NCBI GenBank assembly: GCA_028023455.1
Contig: JAQFVV010000012.1
Coordinates: forward strand, 15,950,364 to 16,014,363
Length of the DNA: 64,000 nucleotides
From: Epiperipatus broadwayi
Taxonomy: Eukaryota; Onychophora; Udeonychophora; Euonychophora; Peripatidae
Reading direction: 5' to 3'
In this document: positions 36,372 through 49,095 of the stretch, one piece after another
Position numbering within the stretch: position 1 is the first letter of the stretch
Layout of the letters: the number at the start of each line of letters is the position of its first letter
Position numbers and translations under genes: made by a program
Notes under the pieces: model-generated
What the model was told of the DNA's origin: nothing
The model's database searches: none
What the model saw: the letters and a program-made list of their open reading frames with translations, nothing else

Positions 36372-37140
36372 AATAGCAAACAATCAAAATGAGTTAATCT
36401 AGGCTAAGTTCTTTCGAGATGTTATCCCTCATAATTATAGCCAAAATAGTAATAGTTTTAGTGATATTATTAAATGGTAATATATGCAAATATATATGTA
36501 AATTAATCAGCTTGTTCATTTTCTGGAGATAGCAAAGCATGTATTGCATCTATTAATTGCATTATTGTTAATAAAATACGCCTCTTTTATCTTCCTTTTG
36601 CAGTCATTAGTTTCAGTGCACACAATTTTGGGGTTGGAGGGTTGAACCTATGACCGGCCTGCTTTTCGTGTTTGAGGAATATTGAAATGTTGTCATTGTT
36701 CTTTTGTGTTCTCCTGTATGCATACATATGCTGAGTGTCTCTATTAGTGACAATGACCTTAGTTTCCCCATAATATGTGGCGCTGCATCTGGCCTGAGGG
36801 CATGAAATTCTATATACATTTCAATATTCCTCAAACATGAGAAACAGACTGGTCAGAGGTTCAAACCCTCCAATTCCAAAATTGTGTGCACTGAAACTAA
36901 CGACTGTAAAAGAAAGATAGAAGAGGCGTATTTTATCAACAACAATAATGCAATTAATAGTAGCGACACATGCTTCGCTATCTCCAGAAAATGGACAAGC
37001 TGATTAATTTACATATACATTTGCATATATTATCATTTATTAATATCACTACAACTATTACTATTTTGGCTATGATTATAAGGGATAATGCCTCGAAAGC
37101 ACTTAGCCTGGATTAACTCATTTTGATTGTTTGCTATTAG
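36372..37140. repeat. Large palindrome: 320-bp arms, 126-bp spacer
   Basis: The left arm 36372-36690 and right arm 36817-37140 are reverse complements. Landmarks: AATAGCAAACAATCAAAATG, GAGTTAATC, AGCTTGTTCATTTTCTGGAG, AAAATACGCCTCTTTTATC, CAGTGCACACAATTTTGG, GGAGGGTTGAACC and TTTGAGGAATATTGAAATGT. The spacer 36691-36816 is unrelated sequence of higher complexity. The right arm contains GAGGTTCAAACCCTCC, a tRNA T-arm-like palindrome, but no tRNA can be folded around it. Confidence 0.88.
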
Positions 37141-40100
37141 CATTTTAAAGTGATTGTATATACTAATATGATTTTACAAAATTCAAACCAAAGCTAATTT
37201 GGAAAATCAAATATAAAAATACTCAATTTTATTTTGACTATAATTTGAAAATGATGTAAAAAAAAATCATTTAAAAAGTAGTTTGTAAGTATGCAAAATA
37301 TTTTGAAAAATTGGTTATTCTCATCTCAGACTTTAAAATGTATCCTAAAAATTGAAACACTAATCATAATATTTTTAACAATTTTTATAAATATAAAATA
37401 TATATATATTTTTAAAACATTTTTGAAATAATTTTGCTAAAGTATCACATTATTGTTATGTTACTTTAAACAAGAGAATGAGTCACCCTTTAAATTGTTC
37501 TCAGGTTTCGAAAAATTGTAAATAAAAAAATTCTTTCAATTATTAAGTAAGAAAACTTCACAATTTACTAATTCTGTCATTTCCATTGTTTTTAATAGTT
37601 GTATTCTATTAGTAAAAATATGAAATTTTATATAATATGAACTATATCCTTTCTCAACTTTTAAATTGCACCAAAATTTTTATGAATCATGAATTGATAG
37701 AAAAATTATATAAAGATTACTAGTCTTTGACAGATGAAATTTTTAAAAAAGGCATGTGGCAGTTTACTATAGAGCTTCATCATATATTACTGTGAAGAAC
37801 CCAAGTCATAGGCAGACAGATACATGCATGTTGCAAGGCCTTGAATAGCAATGCCTCATGCACACATAGACTATTTTGCTATTCAAACTTGTTACATTTT
37901 TGCTGTTACAGTACCCGTATTTAACTTTTAATTTTAATGAAAAATAACAAATAAAATTTCCTGTAATAATCATTTTTCTTTCTAGATAATGTTTATTAAT
38001 AGTAATTCATATTTGAATGTATTTATGGTGCCATCTTATTAGAGAACAGCAAATTAGTTTCCAAACCTAATCTAAAAATGAAGTTGTAAACCAAATAGAA
38101 AACTGAGAGTAAGTTATAAGAAAATAAAAGAAATTGAAACAAACAACATTATTATACCAATTAAAACAATTAAAAAGTGATAATTATTTATTTTAAACAT
38201 GTTTATTTACTTTTCTAGTTGTTATATATTTGATGTGATTTATTAGTCATGAATCATTGTGCTATCTGTTCAACTTCAAAATTGTGCATTTCATTGAAAT
38301 TCGATGATAAAGTTGCAAAAAAAAAAAAGTTGCAATTTTCACATTTACAGTTTTTTCCTTTTCTTTTCATGTGTGAAATTCTTGTTTTCTTTTTTTTTTA
38401 AAAAACTTTTCTTTCATAGAAGTTTACTTGTTTTTTCTGCATGCACAGAATTAGGAAATCTCTATCTTATTTTCCTTTTTTTTTTTTTTTAGCCCAAATT
38501 TACTGTTTTAGAATAATAGAAAAAGAAAATTCTCATGATATATATCCTGGTAACAAAAATTCTGAAAATCCCAATACTTCAAGTGAATTAGTAGTGAAAA
38601 AGGCAAAATGAAAGAATAGTTTTACTTACAATTATCAAGAAAAATTTATTTATTTCAAATTCACTTTTATAAAAGAAAAGGGAATAGATTTACCACAATA
38701 TGTTAACTAAGGAAATGTATTAGCTAATGCTTTAATGAAAACAAACTAATGAAACATTTGGAAACAAATCACAGACAATATAAAGATAAACCTAAGCATT
38801 TCTATTTAAGAAAACACAATATTTATTGTTAAAAAGTTATTGAATGTTCTTATTTGGCAGTTTTGCATATTGCTAGATGCAAGAAAGCATACATCATTGG
38901 AGAAATATTATTAATTGCATGAAAGATATCTGTAGTGAATTATTTGATAAAAAAATTTGAAGCAAAAATTAATACTATTTCTATGTCAAATGACACTACA
39001 TTGAATTGCAATTAGTGTAAAACCGCTGAAGTTTCAATATTATGCTATTCAGTTGACAATTGTATTAAATGATGTAATATTATTAGTTTATGTCAGATAT
39101 GTTGATTTTATATTTAAAAATGTCCAGGAAGAATTACTGTTTGATATTGGAATCTAGAACAAAATCAGAAGAAATTAAAAAAAATATCAACTCCCTATTT
39201 TGCAAGAAAAAATATTTCATGGAATACTTTTATTGAGATTTGATCTGATGAGTCTGCAGCAATCACAGAAAAGTATAGGGTCTTACAAAGAAAATTGCTC
39301 ACCCAGATTTGTTAATAACTCATTTTTTCATCAGGAACATTTAGTGACCAAAACCACGAGTGAAGATTTGTTATATTCTTAATCAATATGTACAAATGAT
39401 ATATTCTAAAAAAGTGTAAAAACTTGTATCTTTAACATAATGTGTGATGAAATGAGTTCAGGTCATAAACAGTTATTACATTTACATATCAGATGACTTT
39501 CAAGAGGACAAGTTTTGACATATTTGTTCGAATAGAAATTGAAATATTTATAAAGGAGCAGAAATAAACATTAAGTGAATATTTTGAAAATCATTTGTCA
39601 TTTGCCTACTTTACTGACATATTTTCTCTAATGAATAATTTTAATTTGTCAGTACAGGGAAATCAGACTAATTTTTTTATTTTTACTAATAAAATAAAAT
39701 CTTTTACTAAAAACTTGAATTCTGGTCAGCAAAATTAAATAGGATTATTTCTATATATTTCTATCATTTGCAGATAGTTGAGGACAAAATGATAACTCAG
39801 CAGGAAAATGCAATATGCATCAAGTCATATAAAGCCATTTATTAAAAGAAAAATAATCTATTCATTACTTCACATAAAGATAATATTTATTTGGATAATA
39901 TGTCAGCTATAATCCCTTCAAAAAATACAAATCAGTAATTTAACATTATTAGAAGAAAAATTGATTGAATTGTCAATAGACAGAGTTTGGAAATAATTTT
40001 TAAAGATAATCAAATAATATAACTAAATTTTGGTTACAAATTTAAGATGAATATTGAATTATAATAAAAAAGTCATAAAATTATTATTTACATTTGCAAT

Positions 40101-42829
40101 CAGTTTTCAGCAATGATTACTACAAAATCAAATTCTGAAAACAACTTGAAATAAATTCAGCAATGAGAGTGGCATTAAATAATTCCATCAAAATAAGAAT
40201 TAATACTTTAATAGAATACATATAACAACAGACTGATTAAATATCATTAATTTTATTTCTTAGTTATTCTGTTTTTATTTTTTGATAAAATAATTTTAAT
40301 TTTTTTTCCAGCAAGATATTGAACTAAATATAATTCCAAAATTTTTTAGTGATTCTTATTTTTTTTTAAAGTCAATTTTGTCTCATTAACATAATTATTT
40401 GTTTTGAACAAATATTAGCATAATTGCAAACAACACCCTTTTATTATAGTTAATTCTATTTTGTTAGATTGTAAAATATAACAATTTTATAATATTTAAA
40501 AAAAAAATGTTTTTTATTATGTTATGAAAATAAAAATTGTTTTTCTTTTTTAAAAAAGGTAAAAAAATAACATTTTTTTAAAAATATAGAATGTTGGTAT
40601 TTAAGTTCATTCTTATAAAACATCTTAAATATTTTTTAAACTTTTTAAATAATTTTGATAATTGTTTTTTTTTTTTTTTTTTGCAAACAATATGATTTTT
40701 TTAGATATATTTTTAAATTTTATATTTTTAATCATAAACAAGTGTATTAAACTGTAGAAATAAACTATTTATTGTTTAACATGTGGATTTTTTTTAATGA
40801 ACATTATAAATAAATCTAAAAAATCCATCCAGAAAATATATTGTAGTTTTATCAAGTCTTTCTGCTCTGCTACTGTATGCTTAGATTTGATGTGTATTAG
40901 TCGTATGATTCATCAATTACATAATAGAAATTGTTTAAAAAATTTATTTCTACAGCACCAATTTTCAGAAATGGAATCTATTAACAAAACTAATAATATC
41001 TAGGCAGTTCATATCCTCCTAGTTTTACTGTTTTATCTGAAAAAAAAAAACCTCATTTGAAATTTCATAAGAAATCCATTTTTTAAGTTATTTGAAGAAA
41101 TTTGTGGTTGAGCATTCAGAAGGACAATCTTGATTTAAGATGTATCTTATGTGGTAAACCTATATTACTAATTTTCCTTAATGACTTTTTATATATGTTT
41201 TCTATGACACAATTTGTCCTTTGGTCTCTGATGAAGGAATTTATGAAAAGACCGAAAATTATTATATCGAAAGAGATTCAAATGTACCTGCAGTATCTAT
41301 GATTCTAAAATTGAGATATTAAAAACAGTGGCTAATCACAATTGATGAATATCAAGTGTTATTATTTGATCATACTTCATTGCCTAGTTAATTCAATCTG
41401 CTATTTGGGAGAGAATGTAATATATATGTACTGTAAGAGTAGCTTACAATGCAAATATTCCTAACAAGATCGGCCTACTTATTGAACCCAATCCATTTGG
41501 AATTTGCATTAATAATGGGAAGATTATTTGTTTATTATTATTACATATATACATGTACAACACACACACACATATATTTATTTAGAGTGAATTAGGGAAT
41601 GCACAATAAATTATTAATTTTATAATAATTTTAATACAACCAATATTTGAGAAAGTAATATTGTATATATATATAAACTATTTGATTAATAAACTGTAAT
41701 GTATATATATTTTTTTTAAATTTAAAATTGAATATTAATTTATAGTCAAATGACTTAGGGATAGCCTGAGGTCAAGTTAGGTGGCCGTGTGTGAAAATAA
41801 AGCTAATTTTATTATTTTATTTTTTATCTGTAATAAATGAAATGTATTTAAACAATAGGCAGATAAAAATCTCAGTGTTTCAGGAGATCTACAGCACTAA
41901 CTGTATAAAAACAAACTTTTTACAAATCATTCTTCTTGTCAATAATATTCCAGCTGTAACAATATATAGCAGTTAAATTAAAACTTCAAACGCTAAAATG
42001 GAGTTTTGTTTTTTCTTTTATTTGAATCATAGAAATTTTTAAAAGTCAAATACTGTAACTTAAATTTTGCCAAATTCAGAAGAAAGAAAGTGAGAAGTAA
42101 AATGTAAGAATAATTTATAAATTTTGAAATAATTAAATCATGTTTTGAAAGTTGTTGGAGTAATTTTTAATATTTTAAATCTTTTCAAAAAGAAAAACGA
42201 AAATTAAGTCTGCAGAAAATAGGAAGCAAAAAAAAAAAAGAAATAATTCTTTTAATACATATATACGTAAAGTGCTTTTATATTATATAACATAAATTTA
42301 TGATTATAGATAATTATTGAATTGTACTTTAAGATGAATATGGGCTAAAGCAAAACATGCTATTGTGCATCATATTATTTCCTAACAATTGCATTAAACC
42401 TCTATTTATTTATTTTTCTACTTTATTGTAAATCACACAAGAAGATGCCTGCAGACCAAAGTAAACAAGCATTGGAATATTTAAAGGTGAATCAGTTAAG
42501 GATCAAGGTGTTTACCATACACAACTACAGGAGCCACCATTGTACCCATCTACCCTTGTTGTTAGTTACGTGAAATTGATTTTTTGAGAGTACCACACTA
42601 ATTATTGTGTAATTATTGTGTATGAAAGTATAAATTGTGATCGAGAGAGCGAGTTATTTAAAAGATTGAAAATTTTTGTATTTAACTGTTTGAAAGGTTT
42701 TCATTCACCATTTTAGGTATAGAAGTTTTTTTTTTTTTTAAAAAGTTCTTGTTGAATGTGTGTTAGCATAAGAATATTTATAAAAAAGTTGTATGTAAGT
42801 TTAATTTGTTTTAGTTAAGTTTGTTACTG

Positions 42830-43135
42830 AAGGTTTTTTTAAATTTTAAAATACATTTATTTTGAGAAAAAAGAAAACGTTTGGGAAGTCTAATGTTAGA
42901 AAACACGTGGGTATAGTTGATCAGATTTGGGAAAAAGTAAAAAAGTTTTTTATTTTTCTGTATAAGGGTGTTTGTTACTGAAGTTTTTTTTAAATTTTAA
43001 AATAGACATTTATTTTGAGAAAAAAGTCAATGCTTGGGAGGCCTAACATTAGAAAACACGTTATAGTTTGATCAGGTTTGGGAAAAAGTAGTTTTTTTTT
43101 TATTTTTATTTTCTGTATAAGGGGGTTTGAAGAAG
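42830..43135 (+). repeat. Two tandem units of LINE 5' UTR
   Basis: Two adjacent units of about 150 bp. Each has a TACTGAAG start, a T-run, AAATTTTAAAATA, TTTATTTTGAGAAAAAAG, GGGA(A/G)GxCTAA, TTAGAAAACACG, GATCAGxTTTGGGAAAAAGTA and ends in a TTTTTCTGTATAAGGG block. The second unit leads straight into the region upstream of ORF1. Tandem 5' UTR monomers carry the internal promoter in several LINE families; that role is inferred here. Confidence 0.75.
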
Positions 43136-43245
43136 AGGAGAGGTATTATAAAGTTGAATATAGAATAGGTGACTTGAAAAATGAGAATATGGATTGCATT
43201 TGTCTGGCATAATGTATATACGATCGACAGAAAGGGATTAGGTGA

Positions 43246-44168
43246 GTACTTGTAGAGTGTACAGTGTGTGCTGAGGTGCACCATTTGAAATGTTTGAATA
43301 AGAATAGGAAGGATGTAACAGGTTTCTGGTTATGTAGTCAGTGTGTAAATGTGATTAAAGAGGTAAGAAATTGGTTTCTAAGTGTAGGTAGTCTAGAGAG
43401 AAAGTCAGAGGAGAGGGAGCAAAATGTAGTTAAGGAAGACAGGACAGAGTATGGTTTTAGTGGAGTGCGAGGAAATATGGGTGGGGAAAATAGTAATGCA
43501 ATGGAGATGGTCAGCCAGAGAATAAGTAAGATAGAGGAAGAAGTGAAGGATGTAGAAGTAAAATTAAAATTGTTGGAGATGAAGTGTGACGAGATAAAGG
43601 AATTATTGAGGAGAAATGATAAGGAAGAAATGGATAAGGAGGCCCAGAAGATGGTAGAAAAGGTTACAGATGAAGTAGAGAAAGTAGACTATGAGACAGT
43701 ATTGATAGGAGATTCACTAATAAGAGAATGTGGGGATATAATTGCAAGGGAAAATAGAAGCAGGTATGTTAGAGTATGTTTGCCTGGAATAAAAATTAGG
43801 GATGTGATAGATAAAGTAAGAAAGCAAGATAGTAGAGATGTAGGGACTAACAATTTGTTAGAGCCATCAGAGAGAGTAATGGACGAGTATGTAGAATTGA
43901 TTGGGAATTTGAGGGAGATTAAAGGAAGAGTAGGGGTAGTTGGAGTATTACCAAGATTTGATAAGAGGCATTTGTTAGATAGGTAATGTTCTATAAATGA
44001 GAGAGTGAAAAAATTGTGTGAGAGAAATAATGTTGTGTTTGTGGATGTATGGAATTGGTTTATTGGAAGGAGGGAATTATATAGTAAAGATGGATTGCAC
44101 TTAGGAAAACAAGGAAGTGAAGTTTTAGGGAGTCTGATATTTAAAGAATATAATTCGGGAAACTTTTA
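43246..44168 (+). pseudogene. LINE ORF1: PHD finger, coiled coil, GDSL/SGNH esterase-like
   Basis: Nucleic-acid-binding/chaperone ORF of the LINE. Open from 43246 to a single in-frame TAA at 43984-43986, then open again in the same frame to about 44168. The N-terminus shows PHD-type zinc ligands: ECTVC, then HHLKC, then WLCSQC (C-x2-C, H-x2-C, C-x2-C). A coiled-coil block follows (QRISKIEEEVKDVEVKLKLL and neighbours, about 43510-43680). The esterase-like part has VLIGDSLIRECG (block I, Ser) at about 43700, VRVCLPGIKIRDV, and DGLHLGKQG (block V, Asp and His) at about 44090, just past the stop. The first Cys pair of the PHD finger is probably in another frame upstream. PHD plus esterase ORF1 architecture is known in CR1-like LINEs. 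Confidence 0.82.
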
Positions 44169-44268
44169 AAGGGGGGTGGACTTTTAAATTGTAATATTAT
44201 CAAAAAGAAGAAGAATGGATGGGATATAAGAAATAAGCAAAAGATGGTTGATTTAGATATGTGTAGAT

Positions 44269-45127
44269 GTGGAGAGGGAATGGTTTTGTAAGATTAATGG
44301 TAAGAAAGTTTGTTATAAATGTAATGGAGAAGAAAGAATTTATAAAAGAGTAGTTAGGAAAGAAGAAATTGTTAAAATTGGGTTTTTGAATATGCAAGGT
44401 GGTAGGAGACCAGAAAAGTGGCTGGAATTAAATAAAGCAATTGAAAATGAAGAGCTTGAGGTATTAGCAGTAGTGGAAACTCGTCTAAGAGAAGAAGAAC
44501 ATTTTGGAAGAGGTGGTACAGCAGGGTATAAACAAAACAAAAAAAGGAGTGGTGGTATAGGTGTTATATCGAAAAAATATTTAAATATTGTTGTGGTTTG
44601 AAATAAGGTTGGGTAGACAAGAATGGATGGTGGCTGTAGTGTATATAGCCACTGGAGATAGTCAAACTGTAATGGAGTGGAACAGTAGTATATATGAATG
44701 CCTAGTTAAGGATATACAGAGGTTTAAAGAAAAGGGGAAGAGAATAATGATTATAGGGGATATGAATGGACATATTGAAGAAATTGATGATGTAGATAAT
44801 AAGAATAGTCAGTTTTTGAAAGAATTTAGTCAAAGATTAAATTTGAGCATTGGGAATTTATCAAATATGTATGAGGGTCAATACACGTGGTCTGGGAATA
44901 ATATATTTCACACAATAGATTATGTATTGGTAGAGAAAGAGGGAATGAATAAAATACAGAAAATTAAAGTGTTTGATAATGAAGAGAGAGTATGTAATAG
45001 TGAGCATAACTTTATTGTAATAGAAATGGTTAGTAATGTGATGGAGGATAGAAATAAAGGTAGAAACAATAGTGAAAGATGTGGATGGAGAGTGAATGAT
45101 ATGAATAAGTTGGAAGAGTATAAATAA
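44269..45127 (+). pseudogene. LINE ORF2 endonuclease domain (frameshifted)
   Basis: AP-endonuclease-like domain that nicks target DNA in non-LTR retrotransposition. The first frame (to 44601) has KIGFLNMQGGRRPEKW (N-terminal Asn motif) and LAVVETRLREEE (catalytic Glu). After a frame change near 44590, the second frame has WMVAVVYI (Tyr motif), RIMIIGDMNGHIEE (Asp/Asn motif), YTWSG, HTIDYVLV (Asp) and SEHNFIVIEM (the S-D-H position as S-E-H). All signature blocks are in canonical order and spacing. The frame break and a stop at 45125-45127 mean it is inactive as written. Confidence 0.85.
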
Positions 45128-45649
45128 AAGTTGAAGAAACTATGGAGCAGTTGGTTGGGGATGAATATAAGGACTGGTGTGGTAGAATAGAAAAAGTAGC
45201 AAATAGGGTTTTAGTTGAGAATATGCAGAGGAATAAAAGTAATAAAAAAATGAGTTAATAAAAGTGTAAAAGAGAGGGAAGAAGCATGCGGAGAATATAA
45301 GCGTGCTATTAAGAATAAAGAAAGTGAAAACGATATTAATGCTAAATGGGGAACGTACTTAGAAAAGAAGAAGTTGGCTAAAATGGATAATTATAGAGAG
45401 AGGATGAAGTTAAATAGTAAATTGTTGGAGGATATTAATAAAAGTGGAAGAGATGGGAGTAAAAAAATTTAGAATTACATTAAAAGGAGAAATGTAGGGG
45501 AAAGAGAGATATTAATAGATGATGAGGGAATAGAGTGTAGCTCTAGAGAAGGGATAGAGAGAATCTTAAATAGATATGTAATAGATATAGAAAAGATGTT
45601 ATATGTGAAGGAATTAGTGATAGAAAACATGTAGCAATGGGAATATTAG

Positions 45650-46640
45650 ATTCACAAAAAATGAACTGAATGAGGCAGGGAAGAGATTGAAAAGTGAAAA
45701 GGCGAGAGGTTTAGATGGATAGGCAGCAGAGATGGTAATGAATTTAGGGCATAGAGCAAAAGCAAAGTTATTATCATGCTTTAATAAGATGGCACAGAAG
45801 AGAGTTTCCGGGTAATTGGAGTAATACAAGAATAAGATTATTATTTAAAGGAAAGGATTGTAGAAAGTTAAATAATTATAGACCAATAGCAGTAACATCA
45901 GTTTTATATAAAGTTTTCTCATATATGGTAGCTGGAAGAGTTGTAAAATGGATGGAAGAGAATAATGTAGTGGGGGGAATGCAATGAGGTTTTAGGTCAG
46001 ATAGGCGTATAGGAGATAGTTTGTTTGTAGTTACACAACTTATGGAGATGAGTAGGAATTCAGGTAGATCGTTATATATGAGTTTTATAGATATAGAGAA
46101 AGCATATGATAGAGTAAATAGAAATAGATTATGGGTAAGGTTAGCCAATTTGGGAATGGATGAAGCTTTAGTAAATATTATTAGGAAATTATATGAAAAT
46201 AATTATTATACTTACCAATTAGGGGATATAGAATCAGTTAAAGTTAAAAATGGAGTGGGATTAAGGCAAGGATGCCATATGTCACCTATTTTGTTTTTGT
46301 TGTTTTTGAGTGAAATGGAGAAAGCAATAGAAAGACTAGGAAGAGGGGTAGAGATACCGTTAATAGGTGGCAAGAGAGTATATACTTTATCAGGTCTTTT
46401 TTTGTGCGGATGATATCTTTTTGTGTGCAGAAAGAAGAGAAGATATGGAAATTATGTTGAGGACATGTACAAGGATGGGTAAAGAGATGGGGATTAAATT
46501 TAGTGAAGAAAAATCCAAATATAATGATGATTAATTCTGGGGAAAGAGAAGATGTATAATTTTTATTGGGGGATATAAAGTTAAGTGTGGTGGATAGATA
46601 TAGGTATTTGGGAATTATCTTATGTAATCAGGAAAATTGC
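45650..46640 (+). pseudogene. LINE ORF2 reverse transcriptase core (broken)
   Basis: RNA-directed DNA polymerase core of the LINE. In order: an RT entry region (LNEAGKRLKSEKARGLDG, about 45665-45720), the N-Y-R-P-I block near 45875, motif A MSFIDIEKAYDRVNRNRLW (46080-46136), motif B GVGLRQGCHMSPILF (about 46255-46300), motif C C-A-D-D-I-F-L-C reached only after a +/-1 shift in a T-run near 46398, and the motif E-like VDRYRYLGIIL (about 46590). Several further stops (for example in 45720 and 45985) show it is a relic. Canonical LINE RTs have the same motif order. Confidence 0.87.
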
Positions 46641-47634
46641 TTGGGTGAATGGGAGAAAAAATTAGTAAATGAAGCAAAAAAAAAAAAAAAAAAGGGTTTG
46701 GTAAAGAAACTAACAATATTTTCATATAATAAATATGATGTAGCTAGAATTGTATGGAAGGGAGTTGCAGTAGCAGGGTTAACATATGGTAATGATGCAT
46801 TATGTGTTAGTAAAAGGGTTTTAGATTATTTAGAGAAAGTACAAAGGGAAGTAGGAAGACATGCATTAGATGCAGAGATGTGGACAGCAAAGGAGGTATT
46901 TCAAGGAGAAATGGGATGGTCAAGTTTTTATATGAGAGATGCAAAAAGTAAAATGAAAATGTTTGGTAGGTTGCAGTTTATGGATAGTAAAAGAATAGCC
47001 AAAATAGTGTTTAATTGAGTTATGAGTAAAGGGCAGGTAACAAGATTGATGAGAAAGGTAATGCGGTATGCAAAAGATTTGGATAAAGAATTTATATCGG
47101 TATACTTGTATAAAAGATGGGATGATTGTGTTAAGAGGATTGTTGAGTGTTATAGTGATAAGGAATGGGATAAAAGAATAGAAGCATTAATAAAAAATAG
47201 GGAGTTGGAGAACTAGCATGGAGGGTAAGAAGAGTTTAAATATATATAGAAGTAAACGGAATATTGGATGAGAGTTAATTTATGATAATAGTAAGGAAAG
47301 TAGTTTATTATTTAAGGCTCGAACGGGATCTTTAGCAACAAGAGAATATACATGTAAATGGAAAACTATGGGTGATTTAGTGTGCAAATTGTGTAAGGAA
47401 GGTATAGAAAATATTAGACATCTGTTGATTGAATGTAAATGCTTGAAAGCAGAAAGGGTACAGATAATGAAGTTATGGGAGAATAGGTATGAACAAAGTG
47501 ACTATACAGAAAGTGAGTTATTAGTTTTTATGCTGGGTTTGCGAAAAGATAAGGGGGATTTAGATATAAAAGCCATAGAGTTGACAAAGATTATGTTGTG
47601 GAAATGGGATGGGGCAGAATATGGGAAGACTTAG
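46641..47634 (+). pseudogene. LINE ORF2 C-terminal region with Cys/His motif
   Basis: Continuation of ORF2 after the RT palm. A frame to 47018 includes an A15 slippage tract and the segments RIVWKGVAVAGLTYGN and GEMGWSSFYMRDAK that are also present in the minus-strand copy. After a stop, 47022-47216 continues the same reading. The last open piece (47368-47634) has C-K-L-C-K-E-G followed by RHLLIECKCL: C-x2-C-x8-H-x4-C, a zinc-knuckle-like C-terminus seen in many LINE ORF2 proteins. The coding end at a TAG near 47632 is followed by only a short 3' UTR remnant. Confidence 0.75.
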
Positions 47635-48944
47635 AGTGAGGAATGGAAAATAAAGTGGCTAACATGTTCATTTCTCTTACATGTACACAGAAATATGATT
47701 AGAACATATTTTGAAAAATTTAAAGATTGATGCAATAGTAAATAATGACTATAGATTTTTTTAATACTAAAATTATTTTTTTCCATGAATGCTAATTTGA
47801 AGACCATTTCTAGTCATTGTTTTATAATTCTCTTATAAAATCAAGACATTTGTGATCAAAGAATAAAATTTTATCAGAAATATATGCATTTATATAAGAA
47901 ATTACATTTTTACAATTTGTAGGATTATATTTGCATTCATGTAAGAAATTATTGTTATTATAGGTCAAAGGTCAACTAATATCACATCAAAACAAATAAA
48001 AAACATGTAATAATAGATAAATTCTATGTTTGATATAATTTTAATGGCTATTTATTCTCATTTTGAAAATACTTAATTATACATGAAGAAATTCTAAATT
48101 AATAGCTATTTTAAAAATCATATTAAAATTTTAATTATACACATTATAAATGACTATAAGTGTTATATAAAATAAAAACCCCATAAAGTTTTCTTCGCTT
48201 AACATATTATTTTAACTTTTTAACTGTAACACATATACAAGGAAAAAAAAAAACCTGCTAAAAGCTGTTGTAAAACAGTAATCAAAAGTCAGTAATAGAA
48301 TCTTTAGTAGAATATTTGTTTCAAATGTAGATTAAATATTAGAAAAGTCTATTGTAATATAGTATTGCATAAACATTAGTAAAGAATTGGCTAATTTTTT
48401 TTTATAGAGTAGTATTGTTTGATTCTACATGTTTATTAAATATGAGATAATCAAAAATAATGATGCTGATCTTGTATAAAGTTTAATAAAAAAATTGAAT
48501 TGTTTATATGCATCCAGTGTTAACTCTTCATATGTTTATCTAATTTAGTAACAAAGTGTAATTGAGTGCTTATATATTTATTTATTCTCTACAGTTAGGT
48601 TTAGAGAAATCTTATTCTAAATGATTTATATATAGTAGTTTTGTGGGTGTATCTAATCATTTGAGTGAATATAAAATACAATATAGTGATAGATAAAAAT
48701 ATAACTAAAAAGAACCATGACATATATTCTGTTCAATGTTCTTTTAGTACTGTATATTAATGATAAAAACTTGAAAAATTTTATTCCTATCAAATATATT
48801 TTGATTTCCTTTAAATTATTAATATTTTCATTATAAAAGTGTTGTTACATTTTATGTACTATTCTTTTAACCCACAATAGTTATACTGCATTTTATAATA
48901 TATATGCTACAAAGTAGTATCTGATATTGCTCATGAGAAGTGTT

Positions 48945-49095
48945 GGGTACTTATGTATTAGACTTGCTGCCCATGTTTGTGACTATATCTTGCTTTAATG
49001 AGGAGGGTATTTGTGACTGCAGAATGCTATATTAAAGTCACAACTATGGCATTCTGCCATCGCAAACATGGGCATCAGGTCTGTGTAAGTACCAA
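48945..49095. repeat. Hairpin element, about 150 bp
   Basis: The left arm GGTACTTATG ... AGACTTGCTGCCCATGTTTG pairs with the right arm CAAACATGGGCATCAGGTCT ... GTAAGTACC. A second inner pair, GCAGAATGC / GCATTCTGC, adds to the stem. MITE-like; the boundaries lie in A+T-rich DNA with no clear target duplication. Confidence 0.75.

Larger units (their letters stand above)
42600..47670 (+). mobile_element. Long LINE copy 4 (APE-type non-LTR retrotransposon), sense to MRPL46
   Basis: A nearly complete but decayed non-LTR retrotransposon in the big MRPL46 intron. In order: 5' UTR with a duplicated unit of about 150 bp (42830-43130), ORF1 (about 43246-44168), ORF2 endonuclease (44269-45127, two frames), a linker, reverse transcriptase (about 45650-46640), thumb region (to 47216) and a C-terminal Cys/His motif (about 47383-47440). 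It is homologous throughout to the minus-strand copy at 4057-11600. Similarity stops near 47670, shortly after AAGTGGCTAACA, so about 60 bp of 3' UTR present in the other three copies is missing. The 5' boundary is approximate. Confidence 0.88.

Noticed and set aside
36840-36880. GAGGTTCAAACCCTCC as a tRNA T-arm
   Set aside because: It lies in one arm of a large palindrome, with the diverged complement in the other arm. No anticodon or D arm with correct spacing.
43072-43284. Minus-strand ORF of 70 codons
   Set aside because: Antisense of the LINE 5' UTR and ORF1 start on the plus strand; low-complexity content only.
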